From: Lepidodermella squamata
Taxonomy: Eukaryota; Gastrotricha
Assembly (NCBI GenBank): GCA_047495785.1
Contig: JBLDXI010000046.1
Coordinates: forward strand, 1,426,001 to 1,490,000
DNA length: 64,000 nt
Reading direction: 5' to 3'
Below are positions 24,156 through 34,676 of this stretch, piece after piece. Under the pieces are notes generated by a model. The model was not told the origin of the DNA. It saw nothing but the letters and a program-made list of their open reading frames with translations, and made no database searches. Within the stretch, counting starts at the first letter, position 1. Each line of letters begins with the position of its first letter. A program made the position numbers and the translations under genes.

Positions 24156-24502
24156 CTTCGAACTCAGCGGCTGTTAAATAAAGATGTAGCTAAGGATATG
24201 AGTTAAATAAAAAAATGAAGTGTTTTGATTACTTCATTTTGATTACTTCATTTCAATTAAAAGCCAAATTTCTCAATGAGTTAGGATGCTCAGGGTAGCC
24301 AGCGAAAGTGAAAAACCAAAGAATATGCAGTTGTTTGGTTCGTCAGTTTTCGTGAATACTCCGTTGCTGCCAGAATGATGAATGATGACAACTGACAACA
24401 TCCAATTAAAATGAAGCGGGGCAAGACATGTTTGCGCAAGACAAGCTCCACGAATTCTTCCGTCATCTAGACGAACTTCTGCATTGTTAGCTGCTGTTTG
24501 GG

Positions 24503-26571
24503 ATGTCGAAGATTTTAGTTTTTGGAATCGTTTGTTCGGCATTTTACTTAGGATCTTCAGCTGAAGAGAAGCAATGGCCAGTTTCTGTGTCAAACAGCTC
24601 CCAAATTCTGCAGAAATTAAAGCTGGATTTGTTCAATTATTGCCCACTGTTGGCCTCGAGGAATCTTCCCGTCGAGATTGGTTTGAGGTCAAATTTTACT
24701 TCAAAGACTCGACTTGTGGTAGAGCTAAGTCTACTGAGATTCGTCGGGATCGATGACCTTCAGAAAAGTTTATCAGTGTATGCACAGGTAACAATTTACT
24801 GGGATATACCTTGCGCGGAGGAGGCAAACACTCGCCTAGCTGCTAGCGTCAACTTCGACAATATTTTCCGCGTTTATTTCCCGCTAAAATCGAACGAAAC
24901 TTGGTATCCGAAAATTATCCATCAGAATGCTATGATTGATTCACTTCCTTTTGAAAGGTATTTTCGACATGAACGCCCAAGCATTTAATGGCAATAACTT
25001 TTCCAGATTCACCAAAGAATTGATAGCACTTCCTTTGACAGACCCGCCCACTGTTGTTATCCGGCCTCGTTTGATTTTTGACAGTGCCTGTGACAAATTC
25101 AGCTTTCGTCGCTTCCCGTTTGACAACCTTGAATGTTCCATCGTCTTCGAATTTTTCGACGATTCCGCTTTGTTGCGAGCTGATCCAGATTGGATAAAAT
25201 TTGGAATTGATCCATCGAGCGTATTCGGAGACGATGCAGACATTTGGCAGCTGGATGCACTCAACTGGACAATTCAAATTTCAAATAGGACGACAGGCGA
25301 ATACGAAACCTTGTACTTCACCTTCTACTTTCATCGCCGATACCAATACTACGTCTGCAACATTTTTCTACCAATAATCACACTGATTGCTATTCAAATT
25401 TCCGCCTTATTCATGCAGCCAGATGCGCCGGATCGAGCTGCATTTTGCGTCACTACCGTTCTTTCTTTCTCAGTTGTCATTAACATGGTTTCGTCGTACA
25501 TCCCACAAACCTCGGAATCTATCTACTTGATGTTCATATTATGGTGCTTTCACAAATGCGTCCGACGGTGAAAACTTCGGCTAGCAACTCGCAAACTTCG
25601 GCAGAGTGAAGCGAAACGTCGGAGAGCGTTATCAGTGGCACTTCGGACGCGCGCGCGCGGTCGGGCGCCCGAAGTCTCTATTGTTTAGTCGCCGAAGTTG
25701 CTGAGTGTCACGCACTAGAGCGCGCGTGCACGCGAGTGGCAGGCTAGGTACCGGGGTCAGGCAAAAAAATTTCTATTTCAGCGTAAATGCTGAATTCAAC
25801 TAAATAATGAGACGTGAAATGCGATGCGGATCATAAAAATCTAAATTTCATCGAAAAATTATGTGATTAAGACGCATGATTTGCATATCATCAATTTTTT
25901 CTTGCCGCGCCGAGCGCGGTTTCGCCGGCCTTAGTTTTTCGGCGTGCGCGGCTCCAAAAAAATTGAAAAATCGGTAAATTTCGAACTCATTTTCATGACT
26001 CATCGTAATTCAAGACGGCTTGAGTGTTTTACAGCCAGTCAAGCAGTCAAATGGCCGCACGAGCGCGCGCGCGCTTGTGTCTATTGGTGCGCGTGTAATA
26101 ATAGTGCGCGCTACAAACTTCGGTTCGGACGCACTTCGGACGGTAGTTTTGGGGGCCTCCGATCCGACGTTCTTTGTTGTGCGTGCGCGCGCCGCGTCGG
26201 ACGCGCTATTGTTTAAACTTCGGGCGCGCGGGCCGAAGTGCGCGCGTTTGTGAAAGAAAATCTAAACGTCGGACAACTATTACGCTACTTCGGGTGCCTA
26301 TTACGAAACTTCGGGCGCCGAAAACGTCGGACGCTCGTCGGACGCATTTGTGAAAGCACCATTAGCGACGAAAATCGTTCTTGGGGCTACTTTGACAATC
26401 TATTCACTAATATCGAGCATTTTAGCAACGTCCAAATCATGGATCAGGAAAGTAAGCATGGGCAAGCTTAAAATATCCTTAATTAGGATTCTGGACTTGA
26501 TCGTAGCTCTTATATCAGTGTTAATCATCGTTATAACCTATGTCGTTTGTTTATATGGAATGCTGGCCTAA
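24503..26571 (+). pseudogene. Cys-loop ligand-gated ion channel interrupted by an inverted-repeat element
   Basis: Exon 1 is 24503-24957 and exon 2 starts at 25007 (49-bp intron). A signal peptide precedes the ligand-binding domain, with a Cys-loop of form C...FPFDNLEC holding 14 rather than 13 intervening residues by my count. TM1 (CNIFLPIITLIAIQISALF) and TM2 (FCVTTVLSFSVVINMVSSYI) follow; the DR before TM2 resembles the cation-type 5-HT3 class more than PAR-type anion channels. Within TM3, after SIYLMFI, the frame enters an 820-bp element (25542-26361). Beyond it the frame resumes at 26362 with the rest of TM3, a short M3-M4 loop and TM4 (LIVALISVLIIVITYVVCLY) to a stop at 26571. Conceptual removal of the element and one target copy keeps the frame. 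As sequenced, the protein would end soon after the insertion unless the element is spliced out. Confidence 0.85.
25542..26361. mobile_element. MITE with 25-bp terminal inverted repeats, PIF/Harbinger-like target site
   Basis: The ends are perfect inverted repeats of 25 bp: 25542-25566 begins TGGTGCTTTCACAAATGCG and 26337-26361 is its exact reverse complement. The element is flanked by TTA at 25539-25541 and TTA at 26362-26364, a 3-bp target duplication of the TWA type that PIF/Harbinger elements use. Subterminal regions are GC-rich with about ten copies of CTTCGG or CCGAAG and runs of CGCGCG; the centre (about 25760-26030) is AT-rich. There is no transposase frame, so it is nonautonomous. It sits inside a coding exon of the channel gene. 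Identical ends and an intact target duplication point to a young insertion. Confidence 0.92.
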
Positions 26572-26762
26572 AAAAGCTGTTCTTAATGCTTCATGCCAAC
26601 ACTAATCCAGAGTAAAAAAAACTAAAATATTGTTGTTTTATGGTGGCTCGCCATATTAAATCATGAAGGTTCCGAGGATCAGCGTAAATCAATAACGTCT
26701 CTAGTCCTACTTCAGTTATAAACCCTGAATTAGCTTTTGCCGAAGGCATATTGCTTGAGGAA

Positions 26763-27755
26763 ATGTTCAAAATCGTTCATATTTTAGCTGTGTTAAGCAT
26801 CGTTAGCTTTTGTCATGCGGCACTGCCAAGGTTACCGTTACATACAGAAACTTATGAAGAAATTGCAGCACGTTGCCTAAAGCCCAAAGATTCGGGCAGC
26901 TCGAGGTGTAACAAGCAGCAAGAACGCTACTACTATGACGAAGGCCTGAAGCGCTGCGCCACGTTCCAGTACTCGGGATGCGACGGCAACAGCAATAACT
27001 ACGCCAGTGAAATTGATTGTTACAATAATTGCCGTGACTCGTGGATGGCCAGGGTCGACCGGAAGTTTCTGAAGACCGCCCGCTGCTTCAACCCAATACC
27101 GTCGGCCAATGTTTCGTGCAATCCCGGAACGAATTCTACAGAAGCTTATCGTTTCAGCAAGCGAGTGCAGCGTTGCGTTAAATTCACCTACGCAGGCTGC
27201 GGCGGTAATCCGAACTATTTCGCCACCGAAGCTCTATGCCAAGAAGTGTGCGAGAATCAGCAGCTGGCAACTACTACCGCGAAAGCAAGCAGACCGTCCA
27301 GAAAGCTAATTTCCAAGCCTAACTGGGTTCAAGACAGCCGATGCAGGCAGGGAGGCCGGTTGCAACAGCATAACATGGAGAACTTCGATTTCACCGCCTG
27401 CTATACGACAACATTGACCCCGAAATACGTCTACATAGCGTTCTGGAGAGCTTGCAGGCGTATCGTTTTCTTCAACTGCCCAGGGCGTCCTGATCTCAAC
27501 CTGTTCGATGATGAAGTAACTTGCAAGAATTCCTGCTTACCACGTAAGTCCTAAAGAACTTTCGCGACTTCATTAATTAATTCAAAACTGTTATAAGCTG
27601 CACCAACTACTGTGACCACAACCTTGAGATTGTCGACCACCACAACTTCAACTACAACCACAGCACCAAAATCCACGGCACTTTCAACGACAGTTTCTGC
27701 AGTCAAAAAGGTCCAGCGTGGCTTTGAACTTCCGTTTCTCGGGATCAAAATCTGA
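26763..27755 (+). CDS. Secreted multi-Kunitz-domain protein with Thr-rich tail
   Basis: Exons 26763-27543 and 27598-27755 join in phase to 312 residues. The signal peptide is MFKIVHILAVLSIVSFCHAA; an in-frame TTG upstream is not a likely start. Two Kunitz/BPTI domains have the six-Cys pattern, one starting CLKPKDSGSSRC and one CFNPIPSANVSC, with YSGCDGN and YAGCGGN cores. A third Cys-rich unit (about residues 195-258) keeps most cysteines but not the usual core. In both standard domains the residue after the second Cys (P1) is Asn, not Lys or Arg, so trypsin-type inhibition is unlikely. The second exon encodes a Thr-rich, probably O-glycosylated tail. It could be a protease inhibitor, matrix or defence protein; no membrane segment is seen. 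Confidence 0.8.
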
Positions 27756-27862
27756 GAGAAAGGCTCGTTGAAAAAGCGATCAAATTTATTGTGGTAGAAA
27801 AATAAACTAACAGGACTACAAGTATTTTGGAACGTTATCATAGCAATCACCGAGTTTCACTG

Positions 27863-28833
27863 TCACCCTTTGATAATCTCCTGTGCTAGCCAAGCTTCCT
27901 CGTCGACTTCTTTCTGCAACTGACCGATGAACGTGTCCACTTTGCCCTTCAAATTCGATAGAGTTCTCGTGAGCAAAGGTTGCGTTGCAAGAATGTCGAA
28001 TTTGTCCTCTCCCCTAGCTTTTTGCCGCGAGCCTAGGAATGAAATATCGAAGCCTAACGAATCGTTATTGCTGTCGGAGGTCATCGGCAGACGTAAACTT
28101 GTCGTTAGGTCTAATTTATCGTGCTTATCATGCGCTTGGCTAGAATTGTCAGCTTCATCCTCAGTTTCGCCATTCTGCTGAGCGAATTTTGCATCCGTCA
28201 AACCGCCAGATCCGGATTGCAACTCGGGAGCTGTGTTTGGCATCATTTCCGCCAATCGTTCGCTACTCCTCGACTTCGATAGCAAAGGGAAGAGGCACTC
28301 AACTGGCATTCTGTCGAAGGTTTTCACCACCTCGCCAGTTTTACTGTCCACCTTGTAGATATTTACGGATCTAAAAGGTCAAACCTTAATCTGGTATCTT
28401 GGTAAACATTGAAATTTTGTTACCTGAATGAATTTTTATCGAAACCAAAAACTTCTCGCTGCCTTGCAATCCGGCGCTCGAGGAGTAAAACATCAGTACT
28501 TCGACGAGCTTTCGGTGATTTTGCCCTGACATCCTGCATCGAGTGTACGCCCATGTTTTTGAGGTCCAAAGCTAGTAGGTCAGGATCACTTGCGTACCGT
28601 TTTGGCTCGGATCTGTGTCTCGCCTTTTCATGCATCAATCGAACTCGACAGGCTTCGATGTCTTTGATAGCTAGTTGCTGCTTGACAAACATGGTGCGCA
28701 CCTCCTTCTTGGCGCCGCAGATTAGCGCCAGGTTGCGCCCACGTAGGCCGGACGAAAATTCTGAGCTCAGTGTTGTGCGAGTTTTCAGCGCGTATTCTAA
28801 TTTATTCCTCGGATTTTTTTCTAATCCGGGCAT
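27863..28833 (-). CDS. Unrecognised intracellular protein, 305 residues
   Basis: Exons 28833-28424 and 28370-27863 join in phase across a 53-bp intron. The N-terminal half is basic, with predicted helices (KKEVRTMFVKQQLAIKDIEA and STDVLLLERRIARQREV). The C-terminal half is Ser/Asp/Glu-rich with a final amphipathic helix (LSNLKGKVDTFIGQLQKEVD). There is no signal peptide, membrane segment or Cys motif. I do not recognise the family. It lies 309 bp downstream of the ankyrin gene on the same strand and 107 bp from the convergent Kunitz gene. Even codon use and an intact two-exon frame support a real gene. Confidence 0.65.
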
Positions 28834-29142
28834 GCTTTATAGGTATTTATTCAAACAGCGACAGCAGCTGTCAAATTTGCGGAGATAAAAAAATGATTGA
28901 TAGGACGATGATGATGATGATGATGGCGATAATGGAGGAAGGTAAAATATTTTTAGAACACACGCTCGAACAACCAATTAAATTCTAAGCAACGGCTGAT
29001 ATGAATACTGGCGATTCAATGTTCTTTGACCCTGCGTTGAATAGAATGTCGGTTGTTCACTAGCTCAAAGGACTCATTGAGTTTCGGCGGATATCATCAA
29101 AAGGCTGCGTCACACCTCATTTTTTACTTCTAAAAATACCAA
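28834..29142. other. Spacer between ankyrin gene and unrecognised gene
   Basis: About 300 bp holding the 3' UTR of the ankyrin gene and the 5' flank of the next gene on the minus strand. A short (GAT)n run occurs near 28905-28925. Nothing else seen. Confidence 0.4.
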
Positions 29143-31510
29143 TCAGTTCTTGATACCTTTCTGAATGAGAAGCCGAACTAGATCGTAGTGGTCGTTTTCA
29201 AAGGCGAGCCGAAGAGCTGTCTTGCCATTCTTGTCTTTCAGCGTCGCGTCGGCGCCTCGTGAGACTAGCAAATCAGCAGCCGCTAGTTGGCCGTTCAAAC
29301 ACGCGCACATCAAAGGAGTCCGCTCGTTCTTGAGAGTAACCGCGTTCATCATAATAGGCTTCCGATCGAGTAACATTTTCATCAAGACAAGTTGAGGAAT
29401 TGTCACGGTTGTATCTTTCGTGGTTGATTTGTTCGAGGTTGAAGTCGACCGGCCTGATCTTGCTGAGTAGATACTTCCCGGGGTCTCACTTCGTTCTCTG
29501 GGTGTTAGCCGGCTGTCATCCTGCTTACTATTCCTGCCACTTACTTTGACTGAATCTTTCCCAGTCCCTTGGATAGTGAACGCACCATTCCCATAAGCCG
29601 CAGCGACGTGAAGTGGAGTGTAGCCTTGTTCGTCCAGTGACTCAAGCTTCGCTCCAGCCGAAATCAGTATGTGAGCGACATTAGGCTGGCTGAATTGAGC
29701 AGCTAGATGCAAAGCCGTCGCTTTCTTCCGATCATCCACCAATTCGAGATTAGCGTTACATTCAATCAGCGCCTTGATGAAATCCGTATGGCCCCACTGC
29801 GCAGCCATGTGAAGGGCTGATCTGCCGTACTGCCCTCCTTTCACGTTGACATTTGCACCATGTTTCACCAGCATCCTCAAAATCTCTGTTCGGCCACGAA
29901 TTGCGGCCCAGTGAATCGGGCATAGGTTGTTACGATCCCTGGGATGTATACTAACCTTTCTCGCAAGAAACATTTCAGTCAACGTGATTCTGTTGAACCA
30001 AACCGCGAGATGAAGAGGGGTTGCCAAATTTTCATCGTCCTGAACCTCCATATTCGCTCTACTCAGGAGGACCGAGACACATTGCGTGTAATCCTTAGTT
30101 ACAGCATCATGAAGAGCCGTCCTACCGATACGTGAATCCTTCGTCCCAGTGTCAGTGCTTCGCGAGAGTAAGAATGACAAAACTGCGGGTTGATTACCAA
30201 GCACTGCGTAGTGAATCGGGGCATCTCCAGCTACATCTCGGGCTGACTTATCAGCGCCGCTGTTAATCAGGTATTTGACACATTCGAGGCGACCGAAGAA
30301 GCAGGCGAAATGCAAAGGCGTCGCGCCGTTACTGCTATCCCTTCCGTCGATAAAAGCACCATATTTTAACAAACTAGCAAGAGCGACACTGTGCCCATAC
30401 CTTAAGATGATACGAAAAAGGGTATGTTGATCGGAAATCATGCTTCACAACTTACTGGGCAGCTAGATGAATCGCAGATCGTCCAGTTGGGCCTGAGTAT
30501 CTGAAATCAGCCGTGTAGTTCGATATTAGATCTATCACAATCGCATGGCCATATATTGCCGCCACTTGAATTACGGAATAAGAGTGATAAGTCGTTTTCT
30601 GGTCGAGCTTAGCACCGTGTTCAAACAGAACGGGAATGCAATTCGAAGAGCCAAACATTGCGGCCAAATGAATCGCAGCACCTCCAATCTCGCTTTCGCG
30701 CAACTCGAGGAGATGAGACCCATCAGATTCTCCATTCGTATGGCCGAGTAACAACTCAACCACGCCGACTTGGTCGCCCTCGATTGCGCGATGTAACGGG
30801 GTGCGTTCGTGTTGGCCCTTTGAATCCAGATCTGCGCCTTTGTTTATCAAATACTTGACCAAATTGAAATTGCCGTGGTAGCAGGCGAGATGAAGCGCCG
30901 TCCATGCGTATGAATTCTTCCAGTCAATCATGTGCGGACATTTTGCGAGTAGAAGATCCGCAGCTTCGTTATTGCCTGATATTGCTGCCAGGTGGAGGCA
31001 AGTATTCGCATTGTCGTCCCGGCTGTCTACCAATTGTTCCGCAACACCTTCAACTTGAAGCAGCTCCTCGGCGCAGAAACAGCTCCTCTGCTCGCAGGCT
31101 CGGTGCAAAGCCGTCCTTCCTTGGTTACCCCGAACGAAAGCATCCGCGCCCTTTGAAATCAAGTATTTCACGATGTGATACTGATTCTCCTGAGCTGCTG
31201 CGATCAAAGCCGTGTCGCCGCAATCGTTCAAGCTGTCGATATTAGCCCCTTGAGCTAGTAGGTCAGCAATTAGGGTGGCATGGCCGAATCTTGCGGCAAG
31301 GTGAATAGGCCGATCGCCGTAGATGCCACCATCGGATTCTTCGATAAAAAGTTTGGCCTTGTTGCCACTTTTCAATATGAACTCGCGTAAAAGAGTTGGG
31401 TCGCCCTTTGTGGAAAAATGGCAAGGTTCAAAGTCGAAGGAATCTTTGAATAAATGATAGGTACTTACCGTTTGAGCTGCCCAATGAATCGTACTGCGGC
31501 CTGATTTAGC
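29143..31510 (-). CDS. Long ankyrin-repeat protein, 5' end not found
   Basis: Three exons join in phase: 31510-31469, 31405-30456 and 30400-29143, giving about 750 residues, with the first exon still open upstream. About twenty ankyrin repeats are visible as TPLHxA blocks (for example DRPIHLAARFGHATLIADLL and RTALHRACEQ) spaced about 33 residues apart, almost without interruption. A Ser/Thr/Arg-rich insert of about 60 residues (SVKVSGRNSKQDDSRLTPRE region) splits the last repeats. The C terminus ends in a repeat, with no membrane pore, SOCS box or kinase, so TRPA1 and ankyrin proper are unlikely. Long uninterrupted arrays resemble the ANKRD28/44/52 phosphatase-6 regulatory subunits, but this is not proven. 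Upstream exon(s) and the start codon could not be located. Confidence 0.8.
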
Positions 31511-33198
31511 CTGTATGAATCAATGAAAACCTGATGAGCATTTGATTGATGTTTATTGACATTTTAAGGGATGTACCAAGTGCCAAATGCCAGTTATCCA
31601 AAAATTTGATTTTTTCGAGGTCATAATTTGAATTCCTATTTTTTATTAGCACCTTACAGACAGATTTACATTTCCTGCTATGCGAGGTTCTTATAAAGGT
31701 TATATTACAGCCTGCAGATCCGATATCGATTTCAAATATCGATTTTGCAAATCAGTGATTTTTCCGATACCAAAAGTCTTGGAGACCAATATTGAAATAA
31801 TTTCCCCTAGCTTATGGTACCGGGTTGTAGAGTTCAGAGTTATTAATTGCCTCATCAATGGTCGAAAAAGGCCGAAAATGCCGAAAAACCTCAAGAATTT
31901 TAAATACCCAGGCTGTCTTTAATTAAGCGCTGGAACCTCAATTATAGTGGTGCAAAGATTTGACCCAATTTTCAAGATGAGAATCTAACGCCAGCGATTT
32001 TAGCCGTGGGTTCGAAAATGCTCACCTGGTTTCCATTTGGTAGAGGAGAAGACATTATCTTGGAATATTGCGGCTAGGCGCTTCAAGCCAGAAACCTACT
32101 ATGCGTTTTAATCGCTCAAATATTTTGTCCTTCGGTGGCTACGTAGCGCATTTCACATATATTGAAGCGTGTAAGTTAATGAATGAATAATTGAAGTTGC
32201 AAAGCAAACTAGCTGCTGCCGTATCCCAAGGCCTACGCGTAATATTAATCAACATCCAGGCGAGAAACAATAACAGCAGCAGCAGCGTATCAAAGCGAAC
32301 AGAGGTCTCTTACGACTGAAAAGTAGCTCTTTAATAATAACAATATTTCCCTTTCTTGGCTGATCGATTCCAATAAAAAAAAATGGTCACTTGAGGTGAA
32401 TGGGATAATTGCGCGCAAAATCGAGCGTCCTGCAATCGATACCTATATGGCGCCATCGATCTCGCAAAAAAATGCAATTATTTTTCCTGTCTCAATTTCC
32501 TTATAACCGGTAAAAAAACACCGACCTAATTTTTCGAACATTTAATTTTTATTTTTTCATTCATTATTCTCTCGCTTCATTCTTTACATGCCAGCCAAAA
32601 CTCGTTCGGTCATGCCAATAGAGGTACAAAACATAGATTAAAAACAAGGTCATCAGTATTTTACAGTAAAACAATATCATAATACAGCATTAACAAAAAA
32701 ATACAAATAAGTAAACAAAATGAATTGTGTATGCTTTTTTTCCTGGCACTGCGATGCGTCAATCGACGCGCTCTTTTGCGGCTATAAGCTAGTTTGATGC
32801 GTAACGTATGCCGCAATCAATCATTTTTTAACGGCAAAAACGTGAAAATTGTTGTGATGCAAAAATATGGCGCCTCGATTTGACGCTCAGACAAAAATTA
32901 AGTGCCTCGATTTTGTTTACCGGGTGATTTCGCGTGAGGAGGAAAGAACAAGAAAGATTCAACCAACATTTTACAGTGATAAAATTCGACCAGCAACAAA
33001 AAAGAGTTAGCAATTCCAACAATATTAAAGAATGTATCACAGATGATTATTCCAGCGTTAGTTGTAGTTTACGAAGAGAGAACGAGATTTTGAAACACAT
33101 TTTCGAGCAGAGAAAAAATGTTCCGTTCATGCACAAGATTAGACGGTAGCTGAAATCGCGAGCAGAGAATGTTAAAACGCTAAATTTTACTGAAAATT
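31511..33198. other. Intergenic or 5' intron of the ankyrin gene, with repeat copy C
   Basis: AT-rich, no coding exon recognised. It should contain the missing first exon(s) or promoter of the ankyrin gene. Dispersed repeat copy C occupies about 31690-31990 on the minus strand. Confidence 0.4.
31690..31990 (-). repeat. Dispersed repeat family, copy C
   Basis: The reverse complement carries the same ordered blocks as 22960-23225: GGTCAAATCTTTGCACCACTA, ATTGAGGTTCCAGC, and CACTGATTTGCAAAATCGAT followed by TTTGAAATCGATATCGG. It is the longest copy recognised. No open frame is conserved between copies. Confidence 0.65.
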
Positions 33199-34676
33199 CT
33201 ATCTGCGCCTAAAACTTCTTCGACGACTCGCAATTTCAGTCATCATAATCTCGGAAAATTTCGACTCTAAACGAGGTTGCATAGTTGTAGATGTTAAAGC
33301 TGGTTTCGACCGGGTACCAAAGCCTTGATGATAGCACAAATGACTTCTCAGGCTTTCGCCTATTAACCGTAATTTCGCTAGGAAATCGTCGATACATCGA
33401 GAAATATCTGCCGCTGATTGCGGATAGCCATTCTTCTGTCGCATTTCCGCACGGTTTCTGCAGTAATTTGCCGCGCATTTACGGCCTTCTCTCTTTCGAG
33501 TAGTTGCTGCAGGAGTTGTGGTTGTGGTTGAAGTGGTTGTAGTAGTTGTCGCTGTAGGAGTTAAATGCGTCGATGTTAATCGGAGTTTAGTTGTTGAATA
33601 AGTTATGCAGTCTTCACTTCCATCAACACCGCAGTTGTACTCGCGAGCTTCCCGCCAAGCATAGCAACCACTCGGAGGTGGTGAACAGCCCTCAACTGGG
33701 CCGTCTTGGTCAGACCATGGAATCGTTATCACATCAGAACGGGTCGCCCTTAATCGAGTAGTCATCGCTAGCGCTCGTCTAGGACCAGTTGTTGTTAAAT
33801 AAACGTTTCCACTCAAGCCTTGTTGATTTCGACACCATGTTCGATTAGAAACAACCACACGTTCGAAAACGCAATCGTGATTATCTCTCTAGAATTCGAA
33901 ACTAATTAAATTTGACCAAAATTAATCAGATAACTCACATTAGTATAGAATTCTAAAGGCACAGAATAAACGGAGCCATTTCCTGGATGAACGCAAAGTG
34001 TCCTGTTGGCTTTTCTGTTGATAAATTGATACAAATGTGATTTGTATCTGAAGACTGCGAATAAATCGGCTAAAATTCAGAAATAAGATGAACATCAACG
34101 CTGCCTAGCTCAACACTTACTATATTCAGTTGATTGCCGAACATTTCCCGCTATTCTGAAACCTTCAGGCAGACTTGAATCGGGAATCATATTGAGGAAG
34201 GCGCTGATAAGATGCGAACTACACTGCTCACGATAAAAATACTGGAAATGGAGAGCTTGTCTAGAATGCCGCGCTTGGGATTCTGCTATACTAGAGTCTC
34301 CACTTCGAAGAAGTAATTCTGGAAATTTATCATTGGATTCATCGTTAATAGCTGCGAGAAGGTCATCCTCATCGGCTTCGGATAGATAACTGTCATATAA
34401 ACTTTTTCTGCTGCTAAGAAGTAAACTGCTCAGAGTACGTTGCCACCTGAGTTCGCTCTCATCTGACTTTCTCGATGGCGTCCGAGACACCTTTTCGGAA
34501 TCCAGAGTAGTAAGTGCTGGTATCCGCAAATCAGGAATCTGTCCTGTGCTGCTGATAAACCGTAATTCGTCATGAACGCGGTGAGCAAGAACAAAGCGAA
34601 CGTGGAGCATCGATGGATCCATAGTGGCAACAACTGATATTAGTAGTTTCAATATAAAAGGATAAATTTCCATCAT
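33199..34676 (-). CDS. FGF-like secreted ligand with Thr-rich and Arg-rich C-terminal extension
   Basis: Exons 34676-34121, 34069-33939 and 33888-33199 join in phase to 458 residues. The start at 34676 gives a hydrophobic leader (MMEIYPFILKLLISVVATMD). About 185 residues of acidic, Ser-rich sequence with no known domain follow. The second and third exons then give a beta-trefoil of FGF type: LCVHPGNGSVYS, DCVFERVVVSNRTW, GNVYLTTTGPRRA and a final ITIPW. These line up with the FGF core (LxMNxKGxLYxS, ECVFxE, YVALNxxGxPR, FLP). After the core come a Cys-containing segment, a run of about 20 Thr/Ala residues, and a basic end RRRSFRRR. Family is inferred from motif order; a LET-756 or EGL-17 relation is possible. 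It would act extracellularly on a receptor tyrosine kinase. Confidence 0.6.

Noticed and set aside
25944-26253. Frames within the MITE
   Set aside because: Arg/Ala-rich translations of CGCGCG and CTTCGG repeats with no transposase motif.
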